Source: Phlyctochytrium arcticum (Eukaryota; Chytridiomycota; Chytridiomycetes; Chytridiales; Chytridiaceae). Taken from it: a stretch of DNA of 64,000 bases. Under the pieces are notes generated by a model, which made no database searches, had not been told where the DNA came from, and saw only the letters and a list, made by a program, of their open reading frames with translations. Positions within the stretch are counted from its first letter, which is position 1, and each line of letters opens with the position of its first letter. The stretch spans positions 1,116,001 through 1,180,000 of the forward strand of contig JAHLKI010000005.1 of the NCBI GenBank assembly GCA_025602905.1. Reading direction: 5' to 3'. Positions 1 through 9,154 of the stretch are shown here, piece after piece. The position numbers and the translations under genes were made by a program.

Positions 1-236
1 CGGCTTCGATAATGTTTGATGGAAGCGGAACACCGCAAGTCCAGTATCTCACAAATGCTACTCAGAATTCAGTTCTCACTATGAATCGAGGGGTCACTGC
101 TCCATTGACATGGACTGGGTATCTGGTAGCCGGAACAAACATATCTTGGACAGTTAAAGCACCGATGATGGCCAATCTTGGCATTCCAAATGGAAGTAGC
201 ATCATCATTTGCCTCTTGTATCAAACAGTTGTTTAA
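1..236 (+). CDS. Partial gene entering from the left edge, beta-rich C-terminus, possible virion protein
   Basis: The frame is open to the window edge, so only the C-terminal part is visible (about 78 codons, stop TAA at 234-236). The visible protein alternates polar and hydrophobic residues (for example LTWTGYLVAGTNISWTV) with many Thr, Asn and Gly, as in beta-sandwich head or knob domains of fibres and capsid-associated proteins. There is no catalytic motif. It converges on the gene at 269-664 with a GC-rich hairpin between them, a compact virus-like arrangement. Calling it a structural protein is inference from composition and from the virus-like elements nearby; the family is not recognised. 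Confidence 0.4.
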   Translation, partial: ASIMFDGSGTPQVQYLTNATQNSVLTMNRGVTAPLTWTGYLVAGTNISWTVKAPMMANLGIPNGSSIIICLLYQTVV

Positions 237-237
237 A

Positions 238-256
238 TGGGGGTTTCGCCCCCCCA
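238..256. terminator. GC hairpin between convergent genes
   Basis: A run of five G followed by TTTCG and a run of C can form a short perfect stem exactly between two convergent stop codons (236 and 269). The position suggests a shared transcript end. Whether it works as a terminator in a eukaryote is inference. Confidence 0.35.
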
Positions 257-268
257 CGACGAACAAAG

Positions 269-664
269 TTAGTCGCCCTCTAGTTCTACCAATAACTTAT
301 CGAGCATTTGATTTCCATCAGTTGCGCTAAATAGAACATCTTTGCAAATACCTACAAACCCGCTTCGATAGAGAAACTCTTTGTAGTTTCGACGGTGCCG
401 AGGCAATTGTAGATTGGTACAAATCTTGGCAATCTCGCGAAATATATGGCGATTTTCAGGAGTAACTTTGACATATATTAGTACCTTTTCTTTATCGGGA
501 GTTTGCATAGTTTTGCAGATATTCTCTAATGTGTTCCATGAGATGCAAGTTCTTGTGAAATTCAGCACTCGATGGCCTTCCATAACGCGTTGTATCGTCA
601 TTGTATATCTTGTTGCAATATAATGATAGTCCTGAAATATGACTTTAAACTGTTTCACTACCAT
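269..664 (-). CDS. Small protein of unknown function, virus-like context
   Basis: This is a 131-residue reading frame starting at ATG 664-662 and ending close to the partial gene on the other strand. The protein is basic, with several aromatic residues in its N-terminal third (QDYHYIATRYTM) and no membrane segment or signal peptide. The middle part, KVLIYVKVTPENRHIFREI, looks like a small alpha/beta fold. I recognise no family. Its compact convergent arrangement with the left partial gene and the AT-rich base composition match the virus-like elements further right rather than a typical intron-bearing fungal gene. Confidence 0.45.
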   Translation of the reverse strand: MVVKQFKVIFQDYHYIATRYTMTIQRVMEGHRVLNFTRTCISWNTLENICKTMQTPDKEKVLIYVKVTPENRHIFREIAKICTNLQLPRHRRNYKEFLYRSGFVGICKDVLFSATDGNQMLDKLLVELEGD

Positions 665-2368
665 TGCAAAAGGGTAGATAAATTTCCTCCTGAGCCATTT
701 TGAATATGAGTATTCTCAAGAGCCCATTTGACAAGGCAACCTTACCATAAAGAAATATTGTCAAAAAGGAAACGGCCCTCTTCCTACTAATAATGTTGAT
801 GGGTCAACCAAGAGGAACAATGAATAAGATTGTTGCTTTTGAGAGAGTGGAGTGGCTAAAGAAACTATGAAAGTCTATGTTCCCCAATACGGAAAGGGGA
901 AGTTAATTATACCCGAAGGTTGTCAACAATGTGGAGAGTGTGGGACTGTGATGCCAAATGTCTAAAGCAAAAAGGTTTCCTTCGGAGTCTCCGTAGGCTT
1001 TGGAGAGTTGTTTCGAGGTACTGGAGCGGGGAAAAGGCAAAGTTCTAGAAAGGAGAATGTATGTGACAAAGCAGACAAAACGAAGGAGAAACTGCGGGTA
1101 GGATTGCGGGGAGATTTTGGCAAGATTCAAGGAGTATGATTGGCTTGATAGCATGGAGTTCTTGGTTATCAATGTTGAAAGATTTAGAATTATGCGGCAA
1201 ACTAGGAATTCAAGGGGTGGAAACTGTGGGTAGGATTATTAGTGATTCAAAAAGCCGAAAAAGTAGCGTTTTGCATCGATTTCAGCATGGTTTTTGTCCG
1301 ATTTTGTCATGTTTTATGTTGATTCAGCGAATTCTCAGTATAAAACAGGTGTTTATCGCCTAAAAACACCTCCTTTTCACACTTTTGCATTTTGGATGAC
1401 CGTTTTTCGCTGGTTTGCTCCATGAATTCAGTTTTGTGAAATTTTGAAAATTTTTGAAATCATGAAGAGAACGCTCTTCATAACACTCGATGATTTTCAA
1501 GTATCAAACGTATTATTTTCTATCGCACTCCATTGGTTGGTGCGCAAAAAATAATCCCAACATAATCCGAAAAGGAACAAAAGAATGGTCGCTCGATAAT
1601 TACTCGATGAAGAGTTGGGCATTATTTTCCATCCACTCGATAGGCACATAAAAAAATCGTTGCATCTGACGGCATTCCCTCCATCGGACTCGACGATTAC
1701 GTGAGAGTAGCGCAGCAATGATGTGACATGGAGGGCGGTTCGAGGGAGGGTAGTGAGGGTGGTCAATTGCGGGTAAACCGGCTCCGTATATATACTACTT
1801 GAGTACTATCGTGGCAGATTTGCCACTGACTTTGCTAGCGGACTTTGAATTTCTGAAACGGAGACGTACCGGAATGGCTAATTTGGCCGGTTTCAGATCC
1901 GCGGCCTCAATTAGAGGTCACAGAATTTTGATTAGAGGTGACAAGTGGCTTGCAAAATGGCCGTTGTAAGTCGATTGCAAGCGTTTATTACGGCCAGCCA
2001 GCCATGTTCAAGGCCGAATTTTTATATGCTCCTCGATGAATTGGTTTTGAAGGGTCGGAGTTTTGGACGCGTTCCCCTGCGCCACACATATAGGTACAGT
2101 ACATTTTTGGCTAATGATCCACAACCCCAGACAACCCCGGCCGCAGCCCGGCTCTGTCTCGCTGTCGACTCTCGCAGACTCTCCGGCTCTCTCTTCCTCT
2201 CTTTTCTCCCTTCTTTCTCTCCCTCCTCCCTCTCTTTTTTCTCTCCTCCCGGCGAAAAGCCGTAGCTACGGGAGTGTAGCCCCTTTTCCGAATCTCACCG
2301 GCATCCCTTCTTTGAACATTAAGTCTCGCTTTTTGCACATTAACCCATTACAAAAGACCTTGACCTCA
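665..2368. other. Stretch without a supported gene
   Basis: Reading frames here are short, lack motifs, and look like chance. A TATA-like run lies at 1787-1796 and a long pyrimidine-rich tract at 2150-2255, which may be the promoter and 5' leader of the gene at 2369. Nothing else is supported. Confidence 0.5.
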
Positions 2369-3697
2369 ATGTCTTCCTTTCCATCAACTACGGTGCCTCA
2401 ACAATTCGCGCGCTTTGAGAACAAGCTGGTCGCCTCGCGCCCCATTCCCTCTGGCCAGTTCGCCAGTCTGGGTGACATCCAAGTATGGGCTTTCGAGCTG
2501 ATCCGCGAGGTGAGGAAAATCCCCAAGAGCGCCATGTCGACATTGAACATCTTCACCGCCTCCAAGAGAAAGCTGGATTGGACAATTCTGGCGAATGACA
2601 AGGCATTTGAGGACGCGCTGAAGGAGGAGGGCGTAATTTTTTATTTCTCCTTCAAAAAAACCGTCGACGAAAAGGTTTCGCAGGAGCTGTTAACCGGCCT
2701 GCCGCGCAAGGCCTCCCTCTATCGATCTTTTGTCAACGCTCTGCGCCAAAAAGACCCAAGCATTCCAGAGTGGCCCGAAGATTGCGACGATAGCAAGGGG
2801 CGCGGGCTATTCAAATCCACCTTAACGTCCGTGTTGGCTAAGAGAGCCACCATCATATACGATGAGATTCAAGCGCAGCCTCAGTTTACACGAGCGCTGA
2901 TGCGTGTGATTGCCGACGCGCGAACAGATCCCACAGACCGCATGCGCATTTGCAGTTTCGCGCTCGTTGGCACACCGCCCTCGGTGCTGTCTCCCGATGC
3001 CATGATCTTCGCCACAGACGAGTTCAACAAGATCGATGAGCGGATCACCATAAGCCCTTTCGGCATCAAAAGCTTTATCCGCGCCATTGAACAAGCCGTA
3101 GGATACCTCCCTGCTTTTGAGCTCTTGATCCTGTGGACTGTGACAGGAGGGATCGCTCGGCATCTCCAAAGCCTTCTCGGTGCCCTCGCTTCGTCTTACG
3201 CCATCAAAGAAAACAAAGCGCGCACATTCGGGTCTCCTCAATATTTCGCAATCAGGAAATGGCTGCAACAGCGTGCCCGCACAATGGAGACCGAGCTCAA
3301 GAGCGCCGAGTGGCAGTTTTTGCGCAACATGACGAACGGTCAGAGCGAGGGAGCAGACGTTGTGAACTCTCCCCTTCTCGATGACTTCCTTGCCATGGGT
3401 GTGTTTGCGCCGCTCTACAGCGATCTGTCCGAGTATACAATCGCTTCGTACACCGTCAACAACTCCTACATTCGAACGATTGCTCGATCATTGTCCCTGA
3501 TGAAAAGGACGCCGAAGCAGCTGGTGATGGATGTCTGCGGTTTCGGATTGGAAGATTTTATGGAAAAACTTTTTGCTGAGTGTCGAGAAGACGCACAAAG
3601 TTTGAGGGCAGCAAATGAGGATGACGAAGATGACGAAGACGACGACGAAGACGACAACGGACAGAAAGACTGTGATAGTGCACTTAAAATCCCATAG
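2369..3697 (+). CDS. ATPase-like protein, 3' end formed by element A palindrome
   Basis: The frame is open from further upstream, but the first residues typical of a folded protein follow ATG 2369, giving 442 residues. A stretch reading TIIYDEIQ resembles a Walker B strand (hhhhDE). It is followed by FALVGTPPS (sensor-like) and ILWTVTGGIARHLQ, which resembles the lid helix of STAND/archaeal-type AAA ATPases. I see no Walker A loop, so this is either a degenerate or non-catalytic member or the C-terminal part of a larger protein. The acidic tail (DDEDDEDDDEDDN) is followed by about nine codons and a TAG that lie inside the 3670-3731 palindrome, so the natural C-terminus is probably lost. Similar ATPase modules occur in Crinkler-type proteins, which is a possible but unproven identity. 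Confidence 0.45.
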   Translation: MSSFPSTTVPQQFARFENKLVASRPIPSGQFASLGDIQVWAFELIREVRKIPKSAMSTLNIFTASKRKLDWTILANDKAFEDALKEEGVIFYFSFKKTVDEKVSQELLTGLPRKASLYRSFVNALRQKDPSIPEWPEDCDDSKGRGLFKSTLTSVLAKRATIIYDEIQAQPQFTRALMRVIADARTDPTDRMRICSFALVGTPPSVLSPDAMIFATDEFNKIDERITISPFGIKSFIRAIEQAVGYLPAFELLILWTVTGGIARHLQSLLGALASSYAIKENKARTFGSPQYFAIRKWLQQRARTMETELKSAEWQFLRNMTNGQSEGADVVNSPLLDDFLAMGVFAPLYSDLSEYTIASYTVNNSYIRTIARSLSLMKRTPKQLVMDVCGFGLEDFMEKLFAECREDAQSLRAANEDDEDDEDDDEDDNGQKDCDSALKIP

Positions 3698-3731
3698 TAT
3701 ATACTATGGGATTTTAAGTGCACTATCACAG
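3670..3731. repeat. 62-bp perfect palindrome, left tip of element A
   Basis: Two 31-nt arms meet between 3700 and 3701 with no mismatch and no loop. The outer 13 nt (CTGTGATAGTGCA) and inner 13 nt (AATCCCATAGTAT) of each arm are shared with the palindrome at 12742-12807. The central 5 nt of the arm (CTTAA) differ from the other tip. The right arm is the outermost part of the long TIR; the left arm overlaps the end of the 2369-3697 reading frame. The structure resembles a resolved hairpin telomere or replication junction. Confidence 0.85.
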
Positions 3732-4450
3732 GGGGAGATTCCAACTATACCCAACTATACCCAACTATGCCCCAACTATGCGGCAACTATGTGCCACATT
3801 ACACCGGACTTTACACCGGGCTTTACACCGTGTAATATACGGGACTTCCAGAAAATTTACAGATTTCACACTAGAAATTTCACAAAAATCACACTCGAAA
3901 ATTTCACACTAGAAAATTCACAGATTTCTTCTGTCCTTACGTCAATTTATTACAACGATTTATTACAAGCCTTTACTCCAATCTTGTCCTTTTTGGCAGT
4001 GGTTCTTCGGCTTCCTCCAATTCCTCTACTGAAACATTTCTCATCCATACATCTGACGCCTTCATATGGGCGTCTCGTATATCCATTGGTAAAGACCGCA
4101 CATCCACTCGGTTCATTTTTCGAATGTTGAAGAATAATGTCTTCATTTCATTCCCATCCTTTATTGACACCTTGGTTATTTCGAACTTCTTCATCTCTTC
4201 CTTGATAAAATCCAGAGCCGCTGTATGCTTCTTCACGACTCTATCCGCTGCTTTGAATTCCTCCGATATGTCCAAATTGATAAAGTCCAGTACTCGTTGT
4301 TCCAATCGCTCCATTCTTCTCCTGCGATGGTTGGTATTGTCGAATGACTTCTCCGTTATGGAGCGGCCTCTTTACGGGACTTCCAACCCTTTATAACATT
4401 CTCTGTTATCGATATCATTCTGAATTCATTTCTGGATAAGACATATCGAT
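3701..4450. repeat. Left terminal inverted repeat of element A
   Basis: This region matches, inverted and with indels, the stretch 12100-12774. Shared landmarks in order from the tip are the palindrome arm, GGAGATTCCAACTAT, repeated CAACTAT units, ACACCGGACTTTACACCGGG, ACGGGACTTCCAGAAA, the small gene at 3973-4314 (only a remnant on the right side), TTCTTCTCCTGCGATG, ATGGAGCGGCC, and the CTTTATAACATTCTCTG/ATCGATATC block. Several short TIR units repeat within the arm. Confidence 0.75.
3973..4314 (-). CDS. Small conserved TIR-borne protein (copy 1)
   Basis: This is a 113-residue protein starting at ATG 4314. It aligns over nearly its full length with the product of 18132-18473: both have a start followed by a heptad-like helix, EFKxAxxxxKxHT, a basic stretch, RVD, RD and W[MV][RK]NV near the end. 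It lies inside the left TIR of element A and is read towards the tip. A frameshifted remnant occupies the mirror position in the right TIR (12242-12330). Two charged helices suggest a nucleic-acid or protein-binding role such as terminus recognition. That role is inference; no known family is recognised. Confidence 0.65.
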   Translation of the reverse strand: MERLEQRVLDFINLDISEEFKAADRVVKKHTAALDFIKEEMKKFEITKVSIKDGNEMKTLFFNIRKMNRVDVRSLPMDIRDAHMKASDVWMRNVSVEELEEAEEPLPKRTRLE

Positions 4451-4477
4451 ATCAAGATACTGCTTAATTGGTGACAC

Positions 4478-4870
4478 TTTTTTAGGGCAGTTTTTAGGGC
4501 AGTTTTTAGGGCAGTTTTTTTTACTCCATGTCTCGAGTGAGAGACATTTTTATTATATATTTCCCTCCACTTTACATGTAGTAGGGCAGTTAGGGCAGTT
4601 TTTTTGAGGTAAAGTCCCTGGGGATATAGTTTTTAGACTAGTGAGAAGTAGTTCACACGTTCTGTGAACTTCTGCTCACTCATAAAAAATTCTATAAGAT
4701 TTATAAACATACAAAAAAACTGCCCTAACTGCCCTGTTTTGTTTTACTCCATAGAAAGAAACACTACACAACTTTATTAATAATTTTTTTTTTCTACATG
4801 TATCGAGTCAGGGCAGTTTTTTAAAACACCTGCCCTAAAACTGCCCTGACCTGCCCTGACTCCATCCATC
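4478..4870. repeat. Clustered GGGCAGTTTTT / CTGCCCTAA repeats
   Basis: The unit GGGCAGTTTTT occurs in tandem on one strand at about 4483-4520, again near 4583-4605, and as the reverse complement at about 4725-4735 and 4812-4862. The two orientations face each other across an AT-rich core of about 150 bp. The cluster sits between the TIR and the 3' end of the D5 helicase gene, so a replication-origin or transcript-end role is possible. The function is inference. Confidence 0.6.
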
Positions 4871-4876
4871 CCCGAT

Positions 4877-7351
4877 TCACTCATTCTTCCATTCTATCCC
4901 TACAAAGTATCGAGCGCCATTCGTCTTCTTTTCGGGAACTACCGCTCTCAGTTCTTTGTAAAATGTGTTTCGCTCACAAAGATTTGTGGATCCAACATTA
5001 TCGGCCAGATACTTATCATAGATTGCGGTTCTTTCAATTTTGTCCTCGGGGTTGTTTGTCAATTGGTAACTCATTTTGAACCATTTCGCAACTGTTAAAG
5101 AATTCACCAGATTCTTCTTCGTGTACTCATTGACCTCCTCTGGAACTTTTATCGAGAAATCCAAACTTCCATCTTTCTTTACAAACTTTGATTTAAAGAA
5201 TCTCATTAGTATGAGAATAAATGTGTCTCGATATTCTGGAGAGGAGAATAGTTTTTTAAGGTTTGGATTAACTTGACGAACAATTTGTTCATCTTCATCG
5301 TCGTCTAATTCAACGGCCATATCCTCTTCTTCATCATTACATTCTGCATATGTAACGGTGTAAGGAATCATTTTCGCCGAAAGAGCAATAGCAGTATCGA
5401 TACGGTCGAATTTTGGATCTTCGTTTGTTTGCATATGGAGAGCGCCAGTCATAGGGAACGTAATAGGTTTGCCGTGAAGTGTCCGAACCGGATAAGGGTC
5501 ATTTCCTCGAATGATTTTAATTTCATCAGAAGCAAAAGATTGACCAACTTGAGGTTCAGAAGTAGCGAGGTATCTCTTACCAAAACAATTAAACATTTGC
5601 GCATTTGGGGCATCACGTTGACCTTTGCTGCGAGTAGTAATATTTTCAGGTTTGATAAAGTAGAAATAAGTGCCAAAAGTAGATGTAATTAGCGTGGTTT
5701 CAGCCCCTTTACCATTGCGGCCACCTCCTTTTTGTACGTAAAAGGACTCTTCGACAACCTTTCCATGTAAACATCGTACAAGTTGAGCGATACGATATTC
5801 ACGTATTTTATCGCATGGAAAGATGCTTACAAAGAATGACGAGATTGCCTCACTAATCTCCGTAACTTCTCCCCCGCTAGGGAAAGGATACCCGCAAGTG
5901 TGCAAGATGTAATCCTTTGCTTCAAACGGACGAAACTCTCCTTTGACAAGGTCGTAAACGCCATCGGTGAATGCGAACAGATGAGGATTTGAAAGAAAGA
6001 GTTCGATACAATTGTCGTTTTTAACAGAGAGTCTATCGACATTTTTAGCCACATTTCCAGAGAAATCATTCATTTCGATTGTACGTTGAAATTGTTTAAA
6101 CACATCTTTACGGTCGTTGACATTTTGCATATCGTCCTCTGCTTCCTCGATAAGAGATTTAAAGGAGGACACAAGAGTTTCGGCAACTTGAATATTTAAG
6201 TCACTTGCTCCAATAGTGTCATACTCGCGCCAGATATTGTCTTTCCCGAGGATATAGAGAAAACCGCTCGTATGTTTCATGATACTATCGGCACTTTGTT
6301 CTTCAATAAACCATTTTGCGGCGTTGAGATGGGTTGGAGCATAAAGTCGCTTGAAATCGAAATATTTCCTTTTGCCAGATGGTAAATCCCGCAACGCTTC
6401 AAAATCAAGGTCATCTTTTTGCTTTTTCTTGGGTGGCTCAGCATCATCCTCCTCATCATCTTCTTCCTCCAAAGGTTCATACTTCAAACGGAATTTCTCC
6501 AAAAACGCATCAGATACAACAAGTGGTTTTTCCGCCAGTTTAATATGAATACCACATTCGTCAAAGACGAATTGTGAACATTCATCAAGTAACTCTTGAG
6601 TCATATCATGACCCTCTCTTTTCCTAATCATTCCACCATCAAAGATTAGAGCATCAACCGACCACCCCCTATCGGTGAAGAATCGATCCATTAAAAGTGT
6701 CACTTTGTTTTCGAGGGTTTGGGTAACTTGTGCGATAAAACTACCTTCGCGATTGCCCTTAATAGTAGCATCCCGGGATGTTCTGACTTTTTCCCAAATG
6801 TCGGGATACTCGTTTTTTAGAATGGGGCAAAGTGTGGTGTAAATAACTGAGTGTATTTCAGAAAAGAAAGGGTCACTGATTTTACGCCCAGCGAATAACA
6901 TCATGGAAACGACCTCTTGTTTGTCAATTTTCTTTTCTGTTAAGATAGTAGAGCGATTTTCGACATAGTGAGTTAGAGCATCACAAGTGATAGAATGTTG
7001 TTTAAAGAGATGAGCAATTAAAGTAAATATAGAATTTACTTGGTCTATATCATGATATCGTCCTGCTGCTAGATACTGTCTGAAATGATTATTTCTTGCC
7101 TCGAGATTCTGAAGAGACAGTCCTCTAGCCCATAATCGGCCAATTTGCTCTAGGCTCCCTTTTTCGGAATAAGCATACTCGGTGCGATAAAGATTTTTTC
7201 CAACTTTGCGATGCTTAAGAGCACGCAAACGGGTCTTCAGTTTGTGTAAAACGAATGGACTCTGAAGACAATATTTGATATGAATGTCATTGATATACTC
7301 GAATTTTTCGAGTGCGGTATCGCTTGATAATTTTGGACAAAAGTCAGACAT
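4877..7351 (-). CDS. D5-like primase-helicase (SF3), 824 residues
   Basis: A single uninterrupted frame runs from ATG 7351. The C-terminal half is a superfamily 3 helicase: Walker A QKGGGRNGKGAETT (about residues 545-560), a B-type motif around FGKRYLATSEP, and motif C/sensor ALHMQTNEDPKFDRID. That order is characteristic of poxvirus D5, virophage and Polinton-like-virus replication helicases. The N-terminal half contains DALIFDGGMIRK, seen in many virus D5-like proteins near a polymerase/primase-like fold, and an acidic linker (EEEDDEEDDAEPP). It would unwind DNA, and possibly prime, during element replication. The gene ends with TGA and uses TGG for Trp (EWKNE), so the code is standard. No intron or lesion is visible, in contrast to segment C. 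The gene is compact and AT-rich, unlike fungal genes. Confidence 0.85.
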   Translation of the reverse strand: MSDFCPKLSSDTALEKFEYINDIHIKYCLQSPFVLHKLKTRLRALKHRKVGKNLYRTEYAYSEKGSLEQIGRLWARGLSLQNLEARNNHFRQYLAAGRYHDIDQVNSIFTLIAHLFKQHSITCDALTHYVENRSTILTEKKIDKQEVVSMMLFAGRKISDPFFSEIHSVIYTTLCPILKNEYPDIWEKVRTSRDATIKGNREGSFIAQVTQTLENKVTLLMDRFFTDRGWSVDALIFDGGMIRKREGHDMTQELLDECSQFVFDECGIHIKLAEKPLVVSDAFLEKFRLKYEPLEEEDDEEDDAEPPKKKQKDDLDFEALRDLPSGKRKYFDFKRLYAPTHLNAAKWFIEEQSADSIMKHTSGFLYILGKDNIWREYDTIGASDLNIQVAETLVSSFKSLIEEAEDDMQNVNDRKDVFKQFQRTIEMNDFSGNVAKNVDRLSVKNDNCIELFLSNPHLFAFTDGVYDLVKGEFRPFEAKDYILHTCGYPFPSGGEVTEISEAISSFFVSIFPCDKIREYRIAQLVRCLHGKVVEESFYVQKGGGRNGKGAETTLITSTFGTYFYFIKPENITTRSKGQRDAPNAQMFNCFGKRYLATSEPQVGQSFASDEIKIIRGNDPYPVRTLHGKPITFPMTGALHMQTNEDPKFDRIDTAIALSAKMIPYTVTYAECNDEEEDMAVELDDDEDEQIVRQVNPNLKKLFSSPEYRDTFILILMRFFKSKFVKKDGSLDFSIKVPEEVNEYTKKNLVNSLTVAKWFKMSYQLTNNPEDKIERTAIYDKYLADNVGSTNLCERNTFYKELRAVVPEKKTNGARYFVGIEWKNE

Positions 7352-7420
7352 AATTGTGTTATTGAATGTTTAGTAACTTTCCTTCTTTAAACAAGAGTTT
7401 TATTTCTCTAAATAACAATT

Positions 7421-7575
7421 AAACGCAACATCGACATTCAAAACGGTATTGGTCATAATCCATCACATACATCGAAATTCGAGAAATTCCGATGTAAACG
7501 CAACATCGACATTCAAAACGGTATTGGTCATAATCAATCACATACATCGAAATTCGAGAAATTCCGATGTAGACG
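7421..7575. repeat. 75-bp tandem duplication upstream of the D5 gene
   Basis: The unit beginning AAACGCAACATCGACATTC occurs at 7421 and 7496, nearly identical over 75 bp, with a short third start at 7571. Each unit contains ATACATCGAAATTCG followed by GAAATTCCGATGT, a degenerate inverted pair. It lies in the intergenic space between the divergent D5 gene and HTH gene, so it is a candidate promoter or origin with iterated binding sites. Confidence 0.75.
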
Positions 7576-7662
7576 ATGACTCTTTCAAACGCAACAAATG
7601 AAATATTGATTCATATTTAAAAAGATAGTAAAATAGTATAGCATTATTGTAATATTCTCGCA

Positions 7663-7980
7663 ATGACTGGGTCAAAAAGCATTTATACAGCAGTTGTAAC
7701 CTTTCTGGGAGAAGAACGAACGGTCGAAGCACGAAGCATTCGACAATTGGCTAGGAAACTCGGTGTGTCCTATCCAACAATTCATAAAATGCTCAACAAT
7801 CGCGAAACTACTCTGGATGAAGGCTGTAATCACAGAAAGACCAAAGAATACAGAAAAGTGATATCTTTAAGGGCTATGAGGAAAAGGGGGGGTCAAATCG
7901 ATATTCTTGATAATCTCGATCGTGTAGGAACATTAGGAACATTAAGATTATCGATATTACCCCCCACCTCCCATAAATGA
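7663..7980 (+). CDS. Small helix-turn-helix protein (copy 1)
   Basis: The predicted product of 105 residues starts at ATG 7663. Residues about 24-47 (ARSIRQLARKLGVSYPTIHKML) read as a classic helix-turn-helix with a preceding beta strand (YTAVVTFLGEERTV). The product of 30661-30909 in segment C has the same plan (EASSLRQLGKLLKLDRATVTNIL). It would bind DNA and could regulate the divergently transcribed D5 gene, or act as an excision/replication accessory factor. The last 30 residues are encoded by the AT-rich inverted repeat at 7886-7974, so the true C-terminus may be read from repeat sequence. Confidence 0.6.
   Translation: MTGSKSIYTAVVTFLGEERTVEARSIRQLARKLGVSYPTIHKMLNNRETTLDEGCNHRKTKEYRKVISLRAMRKRGGQIDILDNLDRVGTLGTLRLSILPPTSHK
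7886..7974. repeat. AT-rich inverted repeat, copy 1
   Basis: The stretch opens with GGGGGGTCAAATCGATA and closes with TATCGATATTACCCCCC, with GATAATC and GGAACATTA units inside. The same structure recurs at 9015-9112. Both lie at the 3' end of a plus-strand gene, suggesting a conserved transcript-end or element-specific stem-loop. Confidence 0.6.
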
Positions 7981-8120
7981 CATGGGACATTTTGTAAAAA
8001 CAAAGTCCAAACTCTGACATAATGTCGGACATTTTTAAAGTTTGTGTTATTTGCTAGACTTATCAGGATACAAAAGAACAACAAGACGACCAGAATCATT
8101 GCTTTAACCCCCCATTCAGA

Positions 8121-8990
8121 ATGTACCGCACGGCTCTACAAACTCCAAATCTCATCGAGAATGTGTACAAGAACTTGAAGAAAATAGACGATTCTGTTTG
8201 GGCAATTGGTGAAAGGGCTGAACCAATGAGTGAGATTATCGAAAGATGGGCTCCAATTCATGAAACCGGACAGTACATATTCGAACATTTGGATTCTATT
8301 CGCGAAATTCAAAAGTCTTTTGACCAACTTATGAAGATTCCCTTGGAGTTTGACGAAGAAGAAGAGGATGAGGCAAGACATCTCTACAATGAAACGGAAC
8401 TCCTAGTATTTGATATTGTGGCAAACATTGACTCGGTTTCACCGGACATGTTTAAAAAACCGCCGACACCTACACCAGCACCAACACCAGCACCACTCCC
8501 TTCAACCCAGCCAGTACTTCAACAAATGCCTGTGCCCGACCCCATACAAGAGATTGAGAATCCACACCCTTCGCCAAGTAAACATGAACTGAAGAAAAGG
8601 GAACGTTTTCAAAAGGAAAGAGAGAGTCTGGTAGACACCATGCGAAATGTTGTCAAATCTTTTAAAATGGATGGACATTACGAGAGCCAGGAGAATTTCA
8701 AACGCTTTTTCTTTCTCAATCTGTCAACACATACAAAATCACGAGGCACCAATAAGAAGATCACCAAAGAATCGGTTTGGAGACTATACGAAACAGTGAT
8801 GGAAACGGACGGATTTGTACAAGTTCATCAGTATTTCTGCAAAGAATGTGACAATTTCTGGAAAAGAGGATGCTGCGATAAGTACAAAAAGTCAACTCGT
8901 GGAAATCGACTGTGGATTGTCAAGAATGCATGTTTTCCAGACAAGTTTCATGAGCATTGTCGCGAAGGCGCAAAATGGGGAAAATGTTGA
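8121..8990 (+). CDS. Cys-rich C-terminal protein of unknown function
   Basis: The 289-residue product starts at ATG 8121. The N-terminal 110 residues are helical and acidic (EFDEEEEDEARH). Next comes a Pro/Thr/Ala linker (TPTPAPTPAPLP), a basic helix, and a C-terminal module with Cys and His in FCKECDNFW, GCCDKY and EHCREGAKWGKC that could bind zinc. The layout (oligomerisation, linker, small zinc module) fits a DNA-binding or virion-core protein, but I recognise no family. It follows the HTH gene on the same strand and ends 26 nt before the second AT-rich inverted repeat. Confidence 0.5.
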   Translation: MYRTALQTPNLIENVYKNLKKIDDSVWAIGERAEPMSEIIERWAPIHETGQYIFEHLDSIREIQKSFDQLMKIPLEFDEEEEDEARHLYNETELLVFDIVANIDSVSPDMFKKPPTPTPAPTPAPLPSTQPVLQQMPVPDPIQEIENPHPSPSKHELKKRERFQKERESLVDTMRNVVKSFKMDGHYESQENFKRFFFLNLSTHTKSRGTNKKITKESVWRLYETVMETDGFVQVHQYFCKECDNFWKRGCCDKYKKSTRGNRLWIVKNACFPDKFHEHCREGAKWGKC

Positions 8991-9014
8991 AAGGTAGTTT
9001 CAAGGCTTGAGAAC

Positions 9015-9112
9015 GGGGGGTCAAATCGATAATCTTGATAATCTTGATAATCTTGATAATCTCGATAATCTAGGATTATCAGGAACATTAGGATTATCGA
9101 GATAACCCCCTA
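9015..9112. repeat. AT-rich inverted repeat, copy 2
   Basis: It begins GGGGGGTCAAATCGATA, contains five GATAATCTTG/CGATAATC units in tandem, and closes with GGATTATCGAGATAACCCCCT. It is a length variant of the repeat at 7886-7974 and sits just after the stop codon of the 8121-8990 gene. Confidence 0.65.
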
Positions 9113-9154
9113 TCCCCCATAAATCGTGCTTTTGCTTCTGCCGAAATATTTTCA

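Noticed and set aside
903..1766. Small minus-strand reading frames at 903-1172 and 1497-1766
   Set aside because: No motif, no convincing start context and no homology to other parts of the window; they look like chance.
2369..3697. Packaging ATPase (FtsK/A32-like) of a Polinton
   Set aside because: No Walker A loop and the motif order fits a STAND/AAA-type ATPase; the gene lies outside the element A palindrome.
4478..4870. Telomere repeats
   Set aside because: GGGCAGTTTTT units are irregularly spaced and occur in both orientations inside the element; fungal telomere repeats (TTAGGG type) are absent.
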